From Sphagnum magellanicum (taxonomy: Eukaryota; Streptophyta; Sphagnopsida; Sphagnales; Sphagnaceae), in contig CM038915.1 of assembly GCA_021904315.1 (NCBI GenBank), positions 15,376,001 to 15,440,000 of the forward strand: a DNA stretch of 64,000 nucleotides, written 5' to 3'. Positions 32,601 through 45,485 of the stretch are shown here, piece by piece. The stretch's first letter is position 1, and each line of letters opens with the position of its first letter. The position numbers and the translations under genes are program-made. Below the pieces are notes generated by a model. It searched no databases, was not told the DNA's origin, and worked only from the letters and a program-made list of their open reading frames with translations.

Positions 32601-35600
32601 AGCAAGATGTCATTAACATGAAGAAAGTGCATTAGCGGGTGGCCCCAAAATTATTTTTGTTCTTGGTGAATCAAGAACTACAAATTCACTTCAACACATG
32701 GCGAAATGACATTTGACAATTATAAAGTTTGAAGCAAATGTCATATGAGGTGAAACTAGGATGTAAAATATTTTTTTTAACAATTCAACCAAGAAATCAT
32801 TTACCAAGGTGATTCATGATATGTATGAGGTAAATCCAAAGGCGTAAAAAACCCATGTAACATGGTGTGTGCATGTTGATGGGGCATCCACACAATTGGA
32901 TTCGACTTTAAAATTGTTCACAAAGCCAATTACCATAGATTGTTTGTAGTTGGTGCATATGACATTTGGTGTCGTTCATATGAATTTTTGGAAGTGACAT
33001 GTTTCAAACTTGTTAATTTAATAAAATGAAGTTTTGTGAAATAATCATAATGTCATTGATATTGTAATTTTCCTTGTGCACATGTTAAAGGCATAAATGT
33101 AACACACATCCAATCATTTCATGTCCCTAAATTATTTCCTTGCCAATATTTGACATGTTGGAAAATCCTTGTGTCCATGTGAAGATACAAAATGCTCTAG
33201 GATGAAATGTCACAGACGTTAAATAATAGAAAAGATTCCATAAATATTCATTTGAAGCAATATTTTTTTTGATGCAAATGGAAGCCTTCCATTGTCTTTT
33301 TTTTCATTTTTTGGTGTAGAAATTTTGATGAAATTTAATCAAAATATAGGAAATTTTGTTGAATTTACATTCAAAAGAAACACAATTCTTGAATTTTCTC
33401 AAATTTTTTGTTTAAAAAAATGAAATTTCACCCCAATTTTTTTTAAAGAAGTCATGTCAATTTCTTTTCCATCATCATAGTTTAGTTGCTAGTTGTTATG
33501 TAGTGATCGAAAACTCTAACAACCAAAATAGGTTTAATTGCCAATGGATTGCCATTTTGGTCGCCATAAGGTTTAGGGAAACCAAATGGTGCAAGTTCTA
33601 GTCATCCTACACCCTATCTTGGGCAACCCAATCTAGGTTATGACCTATGTTGACCTTACATTGACCTAAGTTGACCCTCTTTGACATGATGTTGCACAAT
33701 GTTAGTGTCCAAATAGACACGTTGTGTCCTAATAAATGCTTGGATCTTGTAACAACCTTGGGTTCTTTAGATTAAAAAACTATCATATATAATTGGTTAC
33801 TTTTTGACCAAGTGATAACCCACCCAACTAAAAACTTGCAAATTTGAAATTTGAGATTCCAAAATCGAACATTTTTTTATTTTTCAAATTTTAAAAAATT
33901 GAAATTTAAGTTTGTTGGATTTTCAAAAATATTAAATAATGGAATAGGAGGGCATTAGAAAATTAAAAAACCATCTAGAATTGCTCAAAAGCTCCAATTT
34001 AATCACATAAATAGTAGTGGTTTGGTTAGCCAATTTATCTTCAATGAACTATACAACCTCATGTATTAATGCACATAGAGTAATTGTAGTGTGGCTAGAA
34101 ATGGAATAGATGCAGAACTTGTGATGTGAAATTTTTTGAAAACAAAATTCAATGTAAAAATGTGAACTAGGGTTTGACATTACTTTTCCACTAAAGCTAA
34201 GGAAAGAGGAGTGACACTTGATTGTTTTTTTTTTTAAAGATGAAAACTGAAGAAGTTTTATGGAGCTACATTGAAGTGGCAAAGGTGCATTGCGTGTATT
34301 TGTTGTTTTGTGTGTTTTGATTTTGTAACAAATGGGTTTTTAATTTTTTGCATTGACACAAAGCCATGAGGATGAAGATGAATTTATGAAAACAATAGTG
34401 GAGAGATGAATGTGGGTGGTTGCTAGTGCTTGTGAAAACAAATGTGAGGAGGTTGGTGATGGCATAAAAAAAAGACCTAAGTTTTAGAGGAAAGTGATCA
34501 AGTTCTTTAGTTTTGATGATTTTGTGAGTTTGGTAGACCTTGAATTTTTAGACTCTTTCAAAAAATAAAAAATTGTTGTTATCTAGAATTGTGAGTGAGC
34601 TTAAAGTTGTAACAACTATATGAATAAGGATGAATGTTGTGGGAATGATGCAAGTTCAAGGAGGTCAAAGCCTTAGTTGAGAAGCATATAGAGGGGATAG
34701 GGGGTGCATTGTAAAAATGAAAAGAGTCTTGACATAAGTTGACAAGTGTCAATTCATAATTTATGGATTCACGAAGCCTCTATTGGGTATCCTTAAGATG
34801 CAATTGGGGTATTGCTAAAAATAGAACTTGGGGGATAAGAGATACATTATTTGGGTGGATGTTTGCAATTTGGTGATCATTTGGGATTGCAGATTTTATG
34901 AGCATTGCATGAAGAATGGGGTTAGAGTTAGATGCTCTTATGACACCAAAACATTGAGGGAGTTGACATGCTTATAGCATTCAGATTTATGTGCTACATA
35001 GAGTTAAGGAAAATGCAACATATGTGAAGTATGTATGAGGTTGTGTAACAAGAAGTCTCTCTGAACACGAATAGTTTATGTGGTGCAATGTTTCATCATA
35101 TTATCAAAGAAGTTTTCTTTTGGCACTCTCCTGAAAAATTTCAGTGGCAACTGTTGGAAGTTTTGTTTGTGAATCCCATATTTGCTCATCTGAGGATTTA
35201 ATAAAAGGATATGTCTTGCCACAGCAGGTAGATGTGTTGTGCGTGTCAATCACATTGTTGTAGAGTGGTTTGCTATGTCACTCTTTTTTGTGTTACAGTA
35301 GCGCAAGCTTGAGAAAGATATGGACACACTCACAATACCGTAGCAGGTCAAGCTTGATAGATATGCAAAGAACAGAACATTTATTTTTTCCAATATCTGC
35401 ATTGGCTGTCTGAATCAAATGTCAGTCCCCAGAGTGCAATCATCATAACACCCACAAGCACCCAACACGTGTGTACTAATTACCTGGCTTGAGGACTTCC
35501 GAGATGGCACTTGCTGTTTTGGTTGTATTTGTTCGGGGAGTAGAAACATCTGGAGAAACATGTTGTGAATAGAAACGTAAACAGAAAGTATGCTCTACAG

Positions 35601-35770
35601 TCACTGGAGGGGAAACTTCCCCCACCCTCTGTGGAGCGAAGAAGCTTCAATTTTCCATAAAAGAAACAAAGAAGATGCTGATGATCATTGCTATTTGTGG
35701 TCAGTCATTGCTAACCCTACTTTTATACCATGACCTTACCATGGCCTTCATAATAGTAAAGGCTATGGCT
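32601..35770. other. AT-rich intergenic DNA, nothing recognised
   Basis: No coding region was recognised. The words at 33480-33600 (GGTTTAATTGCCAATGG, TTTTGGTCGCCAT) recall the 31 bp repeat. From about 35040 the sequence is less AT-rich but no domain was found. Confidence 0.4.
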
Positions 35771-35797
35771 TATATATATATATATATATATATATAT
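35771..35797. repeat. (TA)n microsatellite
   Basis: An uninterrupted TA dinucleotide run. Confidence 0.95.
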
Positions 35798-36900
35798 CTG
35801 GGTTTGGTGGTTCTCTCTTTTTCCAATGAAAGAACTAGTGGGTAAGGTTTGGGTATATGACCCTTAACTAGTGGTTCTCACAATCAAAGAATTGGTTTTG
35901 ATTCCTTGGTTTTCAACAACAAAAGAACCTACTTGAATACCCTCTGTTCTTTCATGAAACTTCGCCAATTCTTTGAAAGTTCTCAAAAACCCGGAATCCA
36001 AGGTTTATTATTCTATTATGAAAATGTTCAATAACTCTGTACTGGAGGTTCTTGGTTTCCAATTTTACCCATAACTAAACGGGTATAATTAAATCACAGA
36101 ACCACATAACAATAACAGAACTATCTCTTGTGAGAATCTCAATGCTATGATTTGCTGTCTGGTGAACAAGTTACAACCCATAACATTTGACCCCACATTT
36201 CATTAGCCACCTACTAATTTGCACAAGGTACCACCGAGGGTTCTGGTTGGCCCAATGATTCCGTAACCCTTTGCTGCCTGGATGAACATTTCATAACAGC
36301 TCTCTACAAATATGAAAAGAGGTGTTTCTTGATTCCCAGGAGGTATGATTAAATCCTGGAACCAAGGGCCTCACCTCTCCCGGGTTACCTAGTCCATAAC
36401 AATAATAATAATGTGAGAGTATAATGTATATGTATAAATGTTCACAAGTGAAAGTAACTAAAACCATAAAGTGGGGTCAAGCTGCCAAGATGGCCATAAG
36501 CTCCTGTAAATAAAAGCAAAATCCTTTGAGCACAAACAGCTTTGACTTTCTCTTCAACAATCAATTTAGCAACTCATGGTGAATAATAATAGTAGTTTTG
36601 TAGTTGGCATTTTTGGCCTGTGTGCCAAAAGTTCCATATGAGTTATGAATGAATGAATTGTTAATTTTGGAACATGAAAAAGCATCAGCCTCTTCAAGAG
36701 GGCAGATCAGTTTGCAGTCTATATGTTTATAGTTTATATTTCATCACATCCAGACACAATAACTTATTATTAGTCATAACTTTTCCGTGGAGCACATACA
36801 GTGAAAAAATGCTCATCTAGGGGCCAAAAAAACCCTTCTGAGAACATAGTGAGTGTTCTGTTTAAATGGACAAAGAAACTTTTCTGAACCTGAGTATTTG
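35798..36900. other. Intergenic DNA, no gene seen
   Basis: Contains repeated GGTTCT, AGAACC and AAAGAACT words to about 36060 and ordinary sequence after that. No domain was recognised. Confidence 0.4.
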
Positions 36901-36904
36901 ACCA

Positions 36905-37215
36905 GTGGCTGGTTGCAGCTTTTTTTTAAAGATGTCCTGGAGACATCCAAATACCCTTCCTCTTGAAAACACCAGAGTACATATGTGAATAAATTATAGA
37001 CTTTGTAACCTGTGAGTCTTGAGAGGATACTGGTTGCCAGAAATAGCTGAGGAGTAGAAGAGTGGTTGCAGCTTTTGTGCATGTCTTGGACACATGCAAA
37101 TTATCCTTCTCTTAGAACATGAGAGTATCCAGTACATATGTGAATGAATCACTTTTGGACTAGGTAAGCTCAGAGAGGCTGCTGGTTATCAGAAATAGTT
37201 GAGTTGTGGGTTATT
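36905..37215 (+). repeat. Tandem duplication, units about 155 bp
   Basis: Both units run GTTGCAGCTTTT, a GAYGTCYTGGA or ATGTCTTGGA word, GACACATGCAAAT or GACATCCAAAT, AGTACATATGTGAAT, then a GCTGGTTAT/CTGGTTGCC CAGAAATAG end. Unit one begins near 36911 and unit two near 37065. Confidence 0.7.
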
Positions 37216-38914
37216 TCTGGTAACCTGTGGCCTCTCCCTGGTTACCAAGCATGAATGATTGTTGCGAGAATCGAGTCGACCTGACCTGCGATACCATTCT
37301 AAGTCAGTTGGACAACTTGTCAGTACCATTTTATGCGTTTCTGACTTCACAGCACATATTTATCTATTGTTATTTTTTGTCATGAGTGGAAATATCTCAA
37401 ATGGATATATGTTATTTTCATTCATGAAGAGAGTTGTTATTATATTTTCATTCAAGAAGCAATTTGGTTATGAAAAAATTGGGGCAATGGGAGCTAATAG
37501 TGATACCTAGAGTTGTGAGTAGGTTGCTAATAAAATTGATCCTCACAACTTATTTGCTTATAAGTTGTGACCTAATAATCAATCAGATCTTCAAGATTCT
37601 CAAATAATCAGTTTAATTATCATGGAACATGTTGGATTTAGGCCATTGTGCCCAATAATGTAACTCTGAGGAATTTGTGTGAGCTCGTTAGAGCACTGGG
37701 CTCACTAAACTTTCCAAAGGGCCAATGAAACACACACAATGATATGTACCCGTCACATTCCATACTGTAATGGTTTCCATGATTTGCATATGGACATGTA
37801 AATTTTGCACAATGGTTAGAGGTCAGTAAAGACTTCTCCGTTGTGTCTTGTAAGGGGACTAAAAAGAGGCACCCAAGGCCCACATGAAAACCATTATGCA
37901 TCCATTCAATAAAAATGTGTTTTGACTCCATGAAACCTAAACACCAACTGCAAATAATAAAGAATTCAAAAGAATAATGATTAGGAGAAATCCACACATT
38001 ATGTGAATCAAAATATTAACTGGACCAATGCTCTTTTGTCAAAGGCTCTCCTAGCATTAAGGGAATTATAGACAATAGAAGGTAATTCCTAAGTGAATGC
38101 CTAATCCTTGCCTACTAAACGCATGGCCCAACAAATTGAATGGGAACCAAATTGGAATCAAAGACTTAAGACAAGGTGACTAGGTGAATTTTAGGTCACA
38201 AGCAACAAGGGGTTCTCTGGTAATCACCAATTAAAACACCTACCCTCTTTTGCACGTTGTTTTTCCCTTGTACCTTATTCAACACATCTTATCTATGATT
38301 TGGACTTTGTGTGCTTTTTCCCCCAAACAAACAAACACAAGAAATGTCTTTGGAGTCTGGACACTTCCACCATTCCCAACTTCCATCATGCTCATGGTTG
38401 GGGGAGTTGTCAATGGTCATAGAGGGCAATGTCCTTGTGCAATTATTGCCTTCCACTGCAATGGGTTCTTGGCAACTTCTAGCCCAGGAGTTCAATGCAT
38501 GACAGACAGTTGGCTCCAAAAAGCTCTGTAGTCAATTGGATTTTCAGCTGCATTTTGTCCTTTTTTACCTGCGTCATTTGCCTCCTGTTCAGTTGCCTGT
38601 CTCGGAACTCTTCACAGTTTCTAATAAGTTGTTGTGGGGACAAGGTGATTACCACAAAAGTTCCATTTCTTGGATACCAAACCATCTCAATATCTTTCGT
38701 TTCTGTCTTCTGTCAGGTGCAACAGATGTAGCTTGAGTCATGTCTCTTATCCTATCACATTTTCATATAATATACACTTACATCTGCTTCACCTTTAAGT
38801 GACCTCATAGTTAGGCCTTTGGGAGTGTTTCTCACATTCAAGATGGCTTACTGTTTTCCAAGCCTCTCTGTAAACATGAAAATTGGGATACGAAAAGATG
38901 AGAGACTATTTAAA
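37216..38914. other. Intergenic DNA with unassigned open frames
   Basis: Open frames overlap on both strands, such as the reverse one at 37638-37997 and several at 38250-38736. None shows a recognisable domain, start context or exon pattern. The sequence is not obviously repetitive, so small gene fragments cannot be excluded. Confidence 0.35.
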
Positions 38915-39210
38915 CAAGGGGGTTGTGTCACACCATGGCCTTGCCATTTACATTAAAAAGTATCGTAAGGCAAAAGAAGAATTATGGAAACTCAAATATT
39001 TCACCATGCAGAAATATAATCTTCCAAAAATCCTCTAAAAGAAACCAAAATCCTTCAAGATATTATAATTCACTAATCTCAAGTTCCAACACCAGCCAAA
39101 ATATCATCTTTCAAAAATAGACCTATTACCTAGGGGCCAAAATCCATTAAGCTACTATACTCTATAATGAATCTAAACACAATATCCTTGCCTTGGTAGG
39201 CAAGGCAAAT
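38915..39210 (+). repeat. Dispersed repeat C, copy 2
   Basis: This matches the repeat at 13625-13960 in the same orientation and is about 40 bp shorter through several deletions. It ends in the hairpin CCTTGCC TTGG TAGGCAAGG. It lacks the TATAAAA present in copy 1. Confidence 0.7.
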
Positions 39211-39559
39211 AAAATCATTAAAACTATGTGGGCAATTAAGAGTAGTTATTATTTTGTGTAATGTCTTTTGCAAGTTGTTAAACAAAGAAAAGATTTTTGA
39301 ATTTTTTGAAATTTTGTGCTCTTGGTAGTCATTGGATTATTGATATAATAAGTTTTAGAATGTTTTTAAGCTCAGTTTGAGGATGGTGATTCCTTGACAA
39401 GGTATTTGGAGGCTCATTGAGGTTATAAGTATCAACTTAACATGATGGTTAGCACTATCTTTATTGAAATTATTTCAATAGTTTTTCAAAGTGGTCAACA
39501 ATGTCCTCCGATAACATATTTAAACCTTCAATTCAGTAGTTTAAAAAGTATTTTTTTGG

Positions 39560-40480
39560 TACGCTCATTGTATTTTTCTCAGGCCTTTTGACATGGGGTT
39601 CTCGTAGTCATTTTGTTAGAATCAAATACACAATAGGGGGACCCATTGGGAGGAATGTTGTTTGATCCAACTCATCTTCGCGTTCTTTGTCATATAGTAA
39701 TAGCCCACCCTACTTGTGTTTTCCCTTTGTTGACAAATGATACACATACAGTAGGTCCTACATTAGGTGTGGTTCTTGTTTTTTTACAATTAGAGCAGGA
39801 ATTTTCAGCATTAAAGCTTTCAATACATCCATTGAAATGTGTAGCTTGGTCTTCACAGGGGTTAGACCACTTTATATCACTTCCTTACTCTTGACTCAGG
39901 TTTTTGTATTTTGGGCGCATCAATGGGATCCAAATTATTCGTTGAGTCATTTATGGCGAGGCTTTTCATAAAAATCTTGGGATGATATGTTTGTAGATCC
40001 TTAGGTGATTTTTGTGATGTTTTCATTATGTTATGCCTAGCTCCTTAGCTACTTGTTTTGTATAGTGTTTCCATCTCCAAATATTTTGCAGCATTACATT
40101 AAGTTCGATACTTGTACAATAACTAGTTGGAGAAGTTACTTGGTGCGAGATCTTTTGATGGTTTTATCAATACCTAGCTCATCATCATGCCATTTTTCTT
40201 ATTTCTTTGGGCAAGTTTGGCCTCCTTTTCATAGTTTGGACTACTACCCCTGCATTCTTAGGATGTTGGGCATTGATCGTTCTTGCACTTGTCACTCGTT
40301 TCTAGTAGGATGATCACCCTATTCTTTTGGATGTAATAGCACATGTTGAGATTGACACTTTTCCATTCCAAATGGCATTACGAATTACACATGACATGCT
40401 ACCCTAGGTTGTTTGTTCTTAGGTCCCACCCTTTGAGGGCTTGGTGGTTTGATTTTATCCCTAGTTATAGGTTTCTTTGG
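39560..40480 (+). pseudogene. Non-LTR retrotransposon reverse transcriptase relic
   Basis: Near 39630-39670 the + strand reads T-Q-stop-GDPLGGMLFDP, which is the reverse transcriptase motif (R/G)xxQGDPLxxxLF with one Gln codon changed to TAG. It is followed by ATND-THTVGPTL, at the place of the catalytic ADD box and itself altered (ND for DD), then FSALKLSIHPLKCVAWSSQG (39808-39867) and, after frame breaks, FPSPNILQHYIKFDT (40070-40110) and WPPFHSLDYYPC. Stops and frame shifts make it inactive. No endonuclease or poly-A tail was recognised. The assignment rests on motif order, not on a search. Confidence 0.6.
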
Positions 40481-40999
40481 CAAATCGCCTGAACGAGCAG
40501 GAGTTTGCCTCACTTCTAGTAAATGCTCTTTTAAATATCATGCAAACATGTATTTAATCACATAATGAAAGTAATTGAAAAGGTTTTTGTTCAAGGTTCA
40601 TTTTTCTTTGGTGTCCTATGCTTATGAATGATGTGGGATGTTAGATCAAATGAACTAAAAGTGCAAGGATGTATCATTATCTAAATGGATGAATGGATGA
40701 CCATTAAAATTGACTAATGATTTTTTATGAATAAATGACCTTTAGCATTCCATGTCTTTGATGATGAAATTAAGTTTGTTGGTTCAATCTAACACCATTG
40801 ATTGGATGATTGGATGCATGAATTGTGCCCAAGTGACATGACATGTATTTTAATGAACACCAAATGACCCAACTAAAGGACCATTTGATTCCAAAGGGGA
40901 ATTGATTTCCACAATTTTTCATGACTAAAATGGGGATTCCATTTTTTGGTTTACACCTTTCAATTGCCAGTTGGCATTGGATATGGCTTTTGATGCCCA
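40481..40999. other. AT-rich DNA, no gene seen
   Basis: No domains recognised. It runs into the minisatellite that begins near 41000. Confidence 0.4.
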
Positions 41000-42200
41000 T
41001 TGATCAATGGAAAAAAAAATTAGCTACAATGTAATAGTGGAGATTACTTTTGGCTACAATCCAAAATTCAAGATCATTTGCAATCCCTATCTTATAGCAA
41101 TATTTGTTGGTCATTTTTAGTTACCATCCTATGATGGAGGTGATTTTCAATTACCACATAAATCATATATCATTTTTCATTTCCATCCAACAATGGCAAT
41201 CAACTTTTGTTACCATAAAAAAACAAAGTTCACTTCCAATTGCCATTGAACAATGAAAACATTTTCAATTGCCTTTGAGAATATTGTTTTTGGTCACCAA
41301 CAAATAATGGAAATTGTATTCCATCACCATCGAATGGCAAATATCATTTTCAATGCCCATTCAATGATGCAACCCACTTTGGTTACCATCCAATGTTGAA
41401 GACCATTTTTAGTTGCCATCCTATGGTGGAGATCATTCTTGTCAACATTGAATGAAGGAATATAATTCAATATCAAATGGTCAAGATTATTTTCAAACAC
41501 CATCAAATGGTAGAAAAACATCTTTTGTCACTTTCAAATGGCAAAAAACATCTTTAGTCACCTTCAAAAGGTTAAGATCACTTTTGGTTTTTATCAAATG
41601 GCGTAGATCATTATCAGTCATGATTGAATGGTGGAAACATTTTTTCTCATCATCCATTAAATGACAAGGCAATGGGAAGATCATTTTAAATTGTAATTTC
41701 ATAAAAGAAGTGATCATCAATTTTCAACCACATCCAACAATGTAAATGAGTTTGATCAAAATCAAATGATGTTGATCAATTATGGGTACCATTTAATGGT
41801 GAAGAAATTTTTTGGATTGCCATAAAACAATGGAGATCTATTCCATAATGGAGATGATTTCATATCATCATAAAATGGCAAAGATTATTTTTCATCATTA
41901 TCCAACAATGAGAAAGAGTTCCAATTGCCATCAAATGTTGTTGATTATATTTGATCGCCATAAAAAATTGGAAAGCACTTTCAGTCAACATCTATGGTGG
42001 TGATCATTTTCAATTTTGAGTTTCCATAAACAAAGGGGACAATTTTTTTTGCCATCCAACTTGACAAATGTCATTTTTGGTCGCTATCTGATAGTGGAGA
42101 CAATTTTTGGTTGTTGCCTCGCAAAGGAGATTACTTATGATCACCATCCAACAGTAAAAATGTTTCTGGTTATCATCCCTAGGGAGGTCACTTCCATTTT
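41000..42200 (+). repeat. Long degenerate array of the 31 bp repeat
   Basis: About 1.2 kb consists of eroded units of roughly 30-35 bp carrying ATCATTTT(C/T)A, GTTGCCATC or GTTACCATC, and AATGGTGGA variants (for example 41400-41440). It is the same family as the 31 bp array near 30829. Short open frames through it are by-products of the repeat. Confidence 0.75.
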
Positions 42201-42242
42201 ATTACAAATGATTGCAAAAAAATATAAATATAAGGTGCAACT

Positions 42243-42372
42243 TATTAGGGAAAAAATATTATAAATAAGATGCCAATAATTCATTTTGAAAATATACTTA
42301 AAATATACTTAGAATATGATAAAAATATGCCATTATTTGATTGCATATTAAAAAATATCTTTTTCCCTAATA
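42243..42372. mobile_element. 130 bp palindromic MITE-like element
   Basis: The left end TATTAGGGAAAAAATATT pairs with the right end, which reverse-complemented reads TATTAGGGAAAAAGATATT. Inversion continues imperfectly inward (ATGCCAATAATT on the left against GCCATTATTTGATTGCAT on the right), so most of the element could fold as a hairpin. It borders the 31 bp array. No target duplication was confirmed. Confidence 0.6.
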
Positions 42373-45100
42373 TGCTTCCTAAAAGTACAAGTGACCTCCC
42401 CATGTTAACATCAAATGGTCATTGAAATGGTGTTATCATCAAATGGTGTTGAATATCATCCATAGAAATATATGAATGAAAATTAATCAATTCATCCCCT
42501 AGAATTCATGGATGTTCATTCATGGAATCTTGATGAAATATGACTATAGATGATAATGGATAGATGAAATTTACTTGAAGGTACCATTTGTTTTCTTAGG
42601 ATTGCAAGGATCAAATGAATATGACAAGTTACAACAACATACATTTATAGTAAATGTTCCTAGTTTCTAAATTCTAAAATGTTGTGGAATATGTGCTAAG
42701 CAACAACTATGGTGTGTGATCCATGTTGAAAATTATTTAATTATTGTGTCATCAACCAACGGGGATGATGACACAAAGTTCATTTTGTCACCAATTATTG
42801 TTTTCATCTTGAGGTCCTATTTCCAAAGGTGGAAATTTTTACAACAAAACCCTGAGTGTCCATTTTTGCCTAATTTTATTGCAGAGATTTTTTTGGGACA
42901 ATATTTTTATTTTCTTAACAAAAAAATTTGAGAAATTTTTGGAATTAAAGAAAACACACTTGACTAATTTTGTTAAATCTTGAAATATTTTTGCCTAATT
43001 TTCTATATAAAAAATTGGAAAAAAAAGAGAGAACTTATTCTAGTGATCATTCTCTTTTTTCTGAAGTTTAAATTCAAACAAAATGCATTCTAAAGGGTCT
43101 TAAGAAAAATATAACTACCATGGCAAGGGCAAGGGGTCAAGTGCCATACAAGCCCCATTGTAAATTGTGGCTTAAGGCACACAAGCCAACTGATTAAATC
43201 CCAAGAATTACTGAAAGCTGTCAAAATGAAAGCTAGCAAAATTTGGCACAAAAATATGGTTATTTAGAGTAATTCGTTGCGTACTGGGCCCCAGTTTTGG
43301 AAAGTGAGGATCAAAACAGGAGACAAGAAGAAACCCTAAACCCTAAGAACCCTCATTCAGGACCCCAGCCCCTATTGCAGGAATACCCTCAACCTATGGC
43401 CTTACCTTACTCCTCCAATCAAGCCTTGTTAAAATGAGATCCTGCAAATCTTCTGAACTGATACCCAAGTTCATGAAACAGTACTCAATTTCTCACACTC
43501 CACAACTACATTCAATTTCAGGTTGAAAAAGTGATTAGGGGGTCAAACTAGGGACCAAAGACAGGGTGACTTTATGACAAATAGCTCTTTTATGTGATAA
43601 CTTTATTCCGTGTTAGTTTATGTGAGTCTGTGAAATCGCAAGAAACATACAACTATAGATCAATTAAATATGCCTAGGAGGGTGGGATTGGACAGTTTTT
43701 TTAATATCCATTCATCCACTTTGACCCACTTGTGATCAAAAGAATGGTTTCACCCAACAGCCTTTCATGTACAGTGATTGAATATATTTTAACAAAATTG
43801 TGTTTTTGAATATAAAGTAATCGACCACTTGAAGTGGGGACATGAGTTGCCACACGACATGAATTCCATAGAACATGGAGTAATGTTTGGATCAATTTCA
43901 ATTAGTAATGTTGTGATTGCATTCACATTTTGATAGGGGGAAGTTGTGACATCAATATCCATGCCTCAAGGCTATGGCAAGTATTAAGTATAATTTGTGT
44001 GAAATCTCACAAGACATAATTAGAGCATGGTTTGATGTTCAGATCTGATATTCACAATGGTTACAACAATGGGTGTGCTTATTGTGTGGTTTGGGGGGGG
44101 AGGTGTGGGGGAGAGAGAGAGAGTTGTTACCAGTTGGCCTTTGTGTTGATTGAATGGTGCCATCACCATGTTAATGGTGTTGTCAAAAGTAGTTTGAGTA
44201 TGTAGGTAGATTCCATTAGAAGACCTACAAATGACAATCCTTTTCCAACACCGGCCAAGGAGATGAGGCTACATGTTAACTTCATGCCTTTCACATTCTG
44301 TAGTAGCCTACCTTGGTGAGATAAATTATATGATTTTTAGATATGCTGAAATTTTTTTAATTTTTAATTTTCGCAAAGAACACATTTTTGTGAAGGAGGA
44401 TGAAAAATCTTTTGGAAAATTCAGTTCAATGATTATCAGACAAACATGTGCTGAAGCTGCCCCTGCACAAGAGTGGTGTGCAATTTGGAGTGTGTGTGTG
44501 TGTGTCCCATTTTGCTAGGTAAGCCCATCATTGGGTGAGCCTGGGAATGACCATTCTCTGGTGTTCAAGGGCAGGGAACTCTCGAAGAACACAGGAGAAC
44601 TATTTGGGATCGATTCTAGGCAATTATAGAGTCAAATAAAGTACCTAATAAATCAGCACTTCCTTTAAGGTTTGCATTTTTGTGCATATGAGGTTTAAGC
44701 CAAAAACCAAAAGAGGTTGGATATATTTTATGATGTCATGAAACATTTGAAGATGTGCGTTTTGCTTGGAACAAATTTTATTTTGGAACATGAAATGCAG
44801 CAAAAGAGGGCAAATGTTTGTTGGGAAACATTTTTTAAATTCCTAAGTCTCATGACAACCACACTATCTCATTTATAAAGGGCACTCCTAATAGGGAACT
44901 CCTTTGTTGTTATTAAAAAGTGTGTTGTCACTACTTGATCATGTGGATTGTTTGGTATAAAGTTGGCACTCTAGAGAAGGTATTGGTAAGCTCAATTTTC
45001 CACTTAATAGGTAGTCATTCTAATGTTGGCCTCTTTTTCACATTTTTCCCAATTTAAAAAAGGTGTGTTGAAATGAGGAAATTTTGTATAATTAACCTAA
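42373..45100. other. AT-rich intergenic DNA, no gene seen
   Basis: Includes a two-unit interstitial telomere-like word (AACCCTAAACCCTAAG) near 43332, a G/GA-rich run at 44092-44125 and a (TG)n at 44490-44508. A segment near 43520-43575 resembles 7505-7575 (GGGTCAAA, CAAAGAYAGGGTGACTT). No domain was seen. Confidence 0.4.
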
Positions 45101-45255
45101 CCACCCAACCCCCTTACCCACCCACCCACCCACCTACCTACCCAAACCCGCCTAGCCAAACCCCCCCCCCCCCCCAACAACGCTCTTCACGCCTTTCCCC
45201 TTGGAGAGAGGCCAGGGATAGACAGAATAATAATAATAATAATGTTTATTAGATT
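45100..45255. repeat. CCCA/CCTA runs, C15 tract and (AAT)n
   Basis: ACCCACCCACCCACC is followed by a long C run near 45160-45175, a CpG-containing spacer, and AAT units ending AATGTTTATT. The second half parallels the poly-G plus AAT tract in CCD8 intron 7. Confidence 0.7.
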
Positions 45256-45485
45256 AGAATGGTTGGTTGACAGTGCAAAAATAGGCGGAGGATGCAAAAT
45301 TTGTGGGTGACAATATTAAATAATTAGAGCTAAAAATACCCAAACCCTTGGTCAAAATTAAATAATTAATAGCCAATAATAACCAAACCCTTTTTTGTGT
45401 TCATCTCAATTTATCTCCAGCTGGCTGCAAGTAAAAAAAAGTTGCCACCTGGAAAAACTATTAGTCAGTAATTCACTTTACAATA

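Noticed and set aside
37638-38736. Several 60-119 codon frames on both strands
   Set aside because: They overlap one another on opposite strands, show no known motif, and no consistent splice sites link them into a gene.
43330-43350. AACCCTAAACCCTAAG, a plant telomere-type word
   Set aside because: Only about two units, which is expected by chance and not an interstitial telomere.
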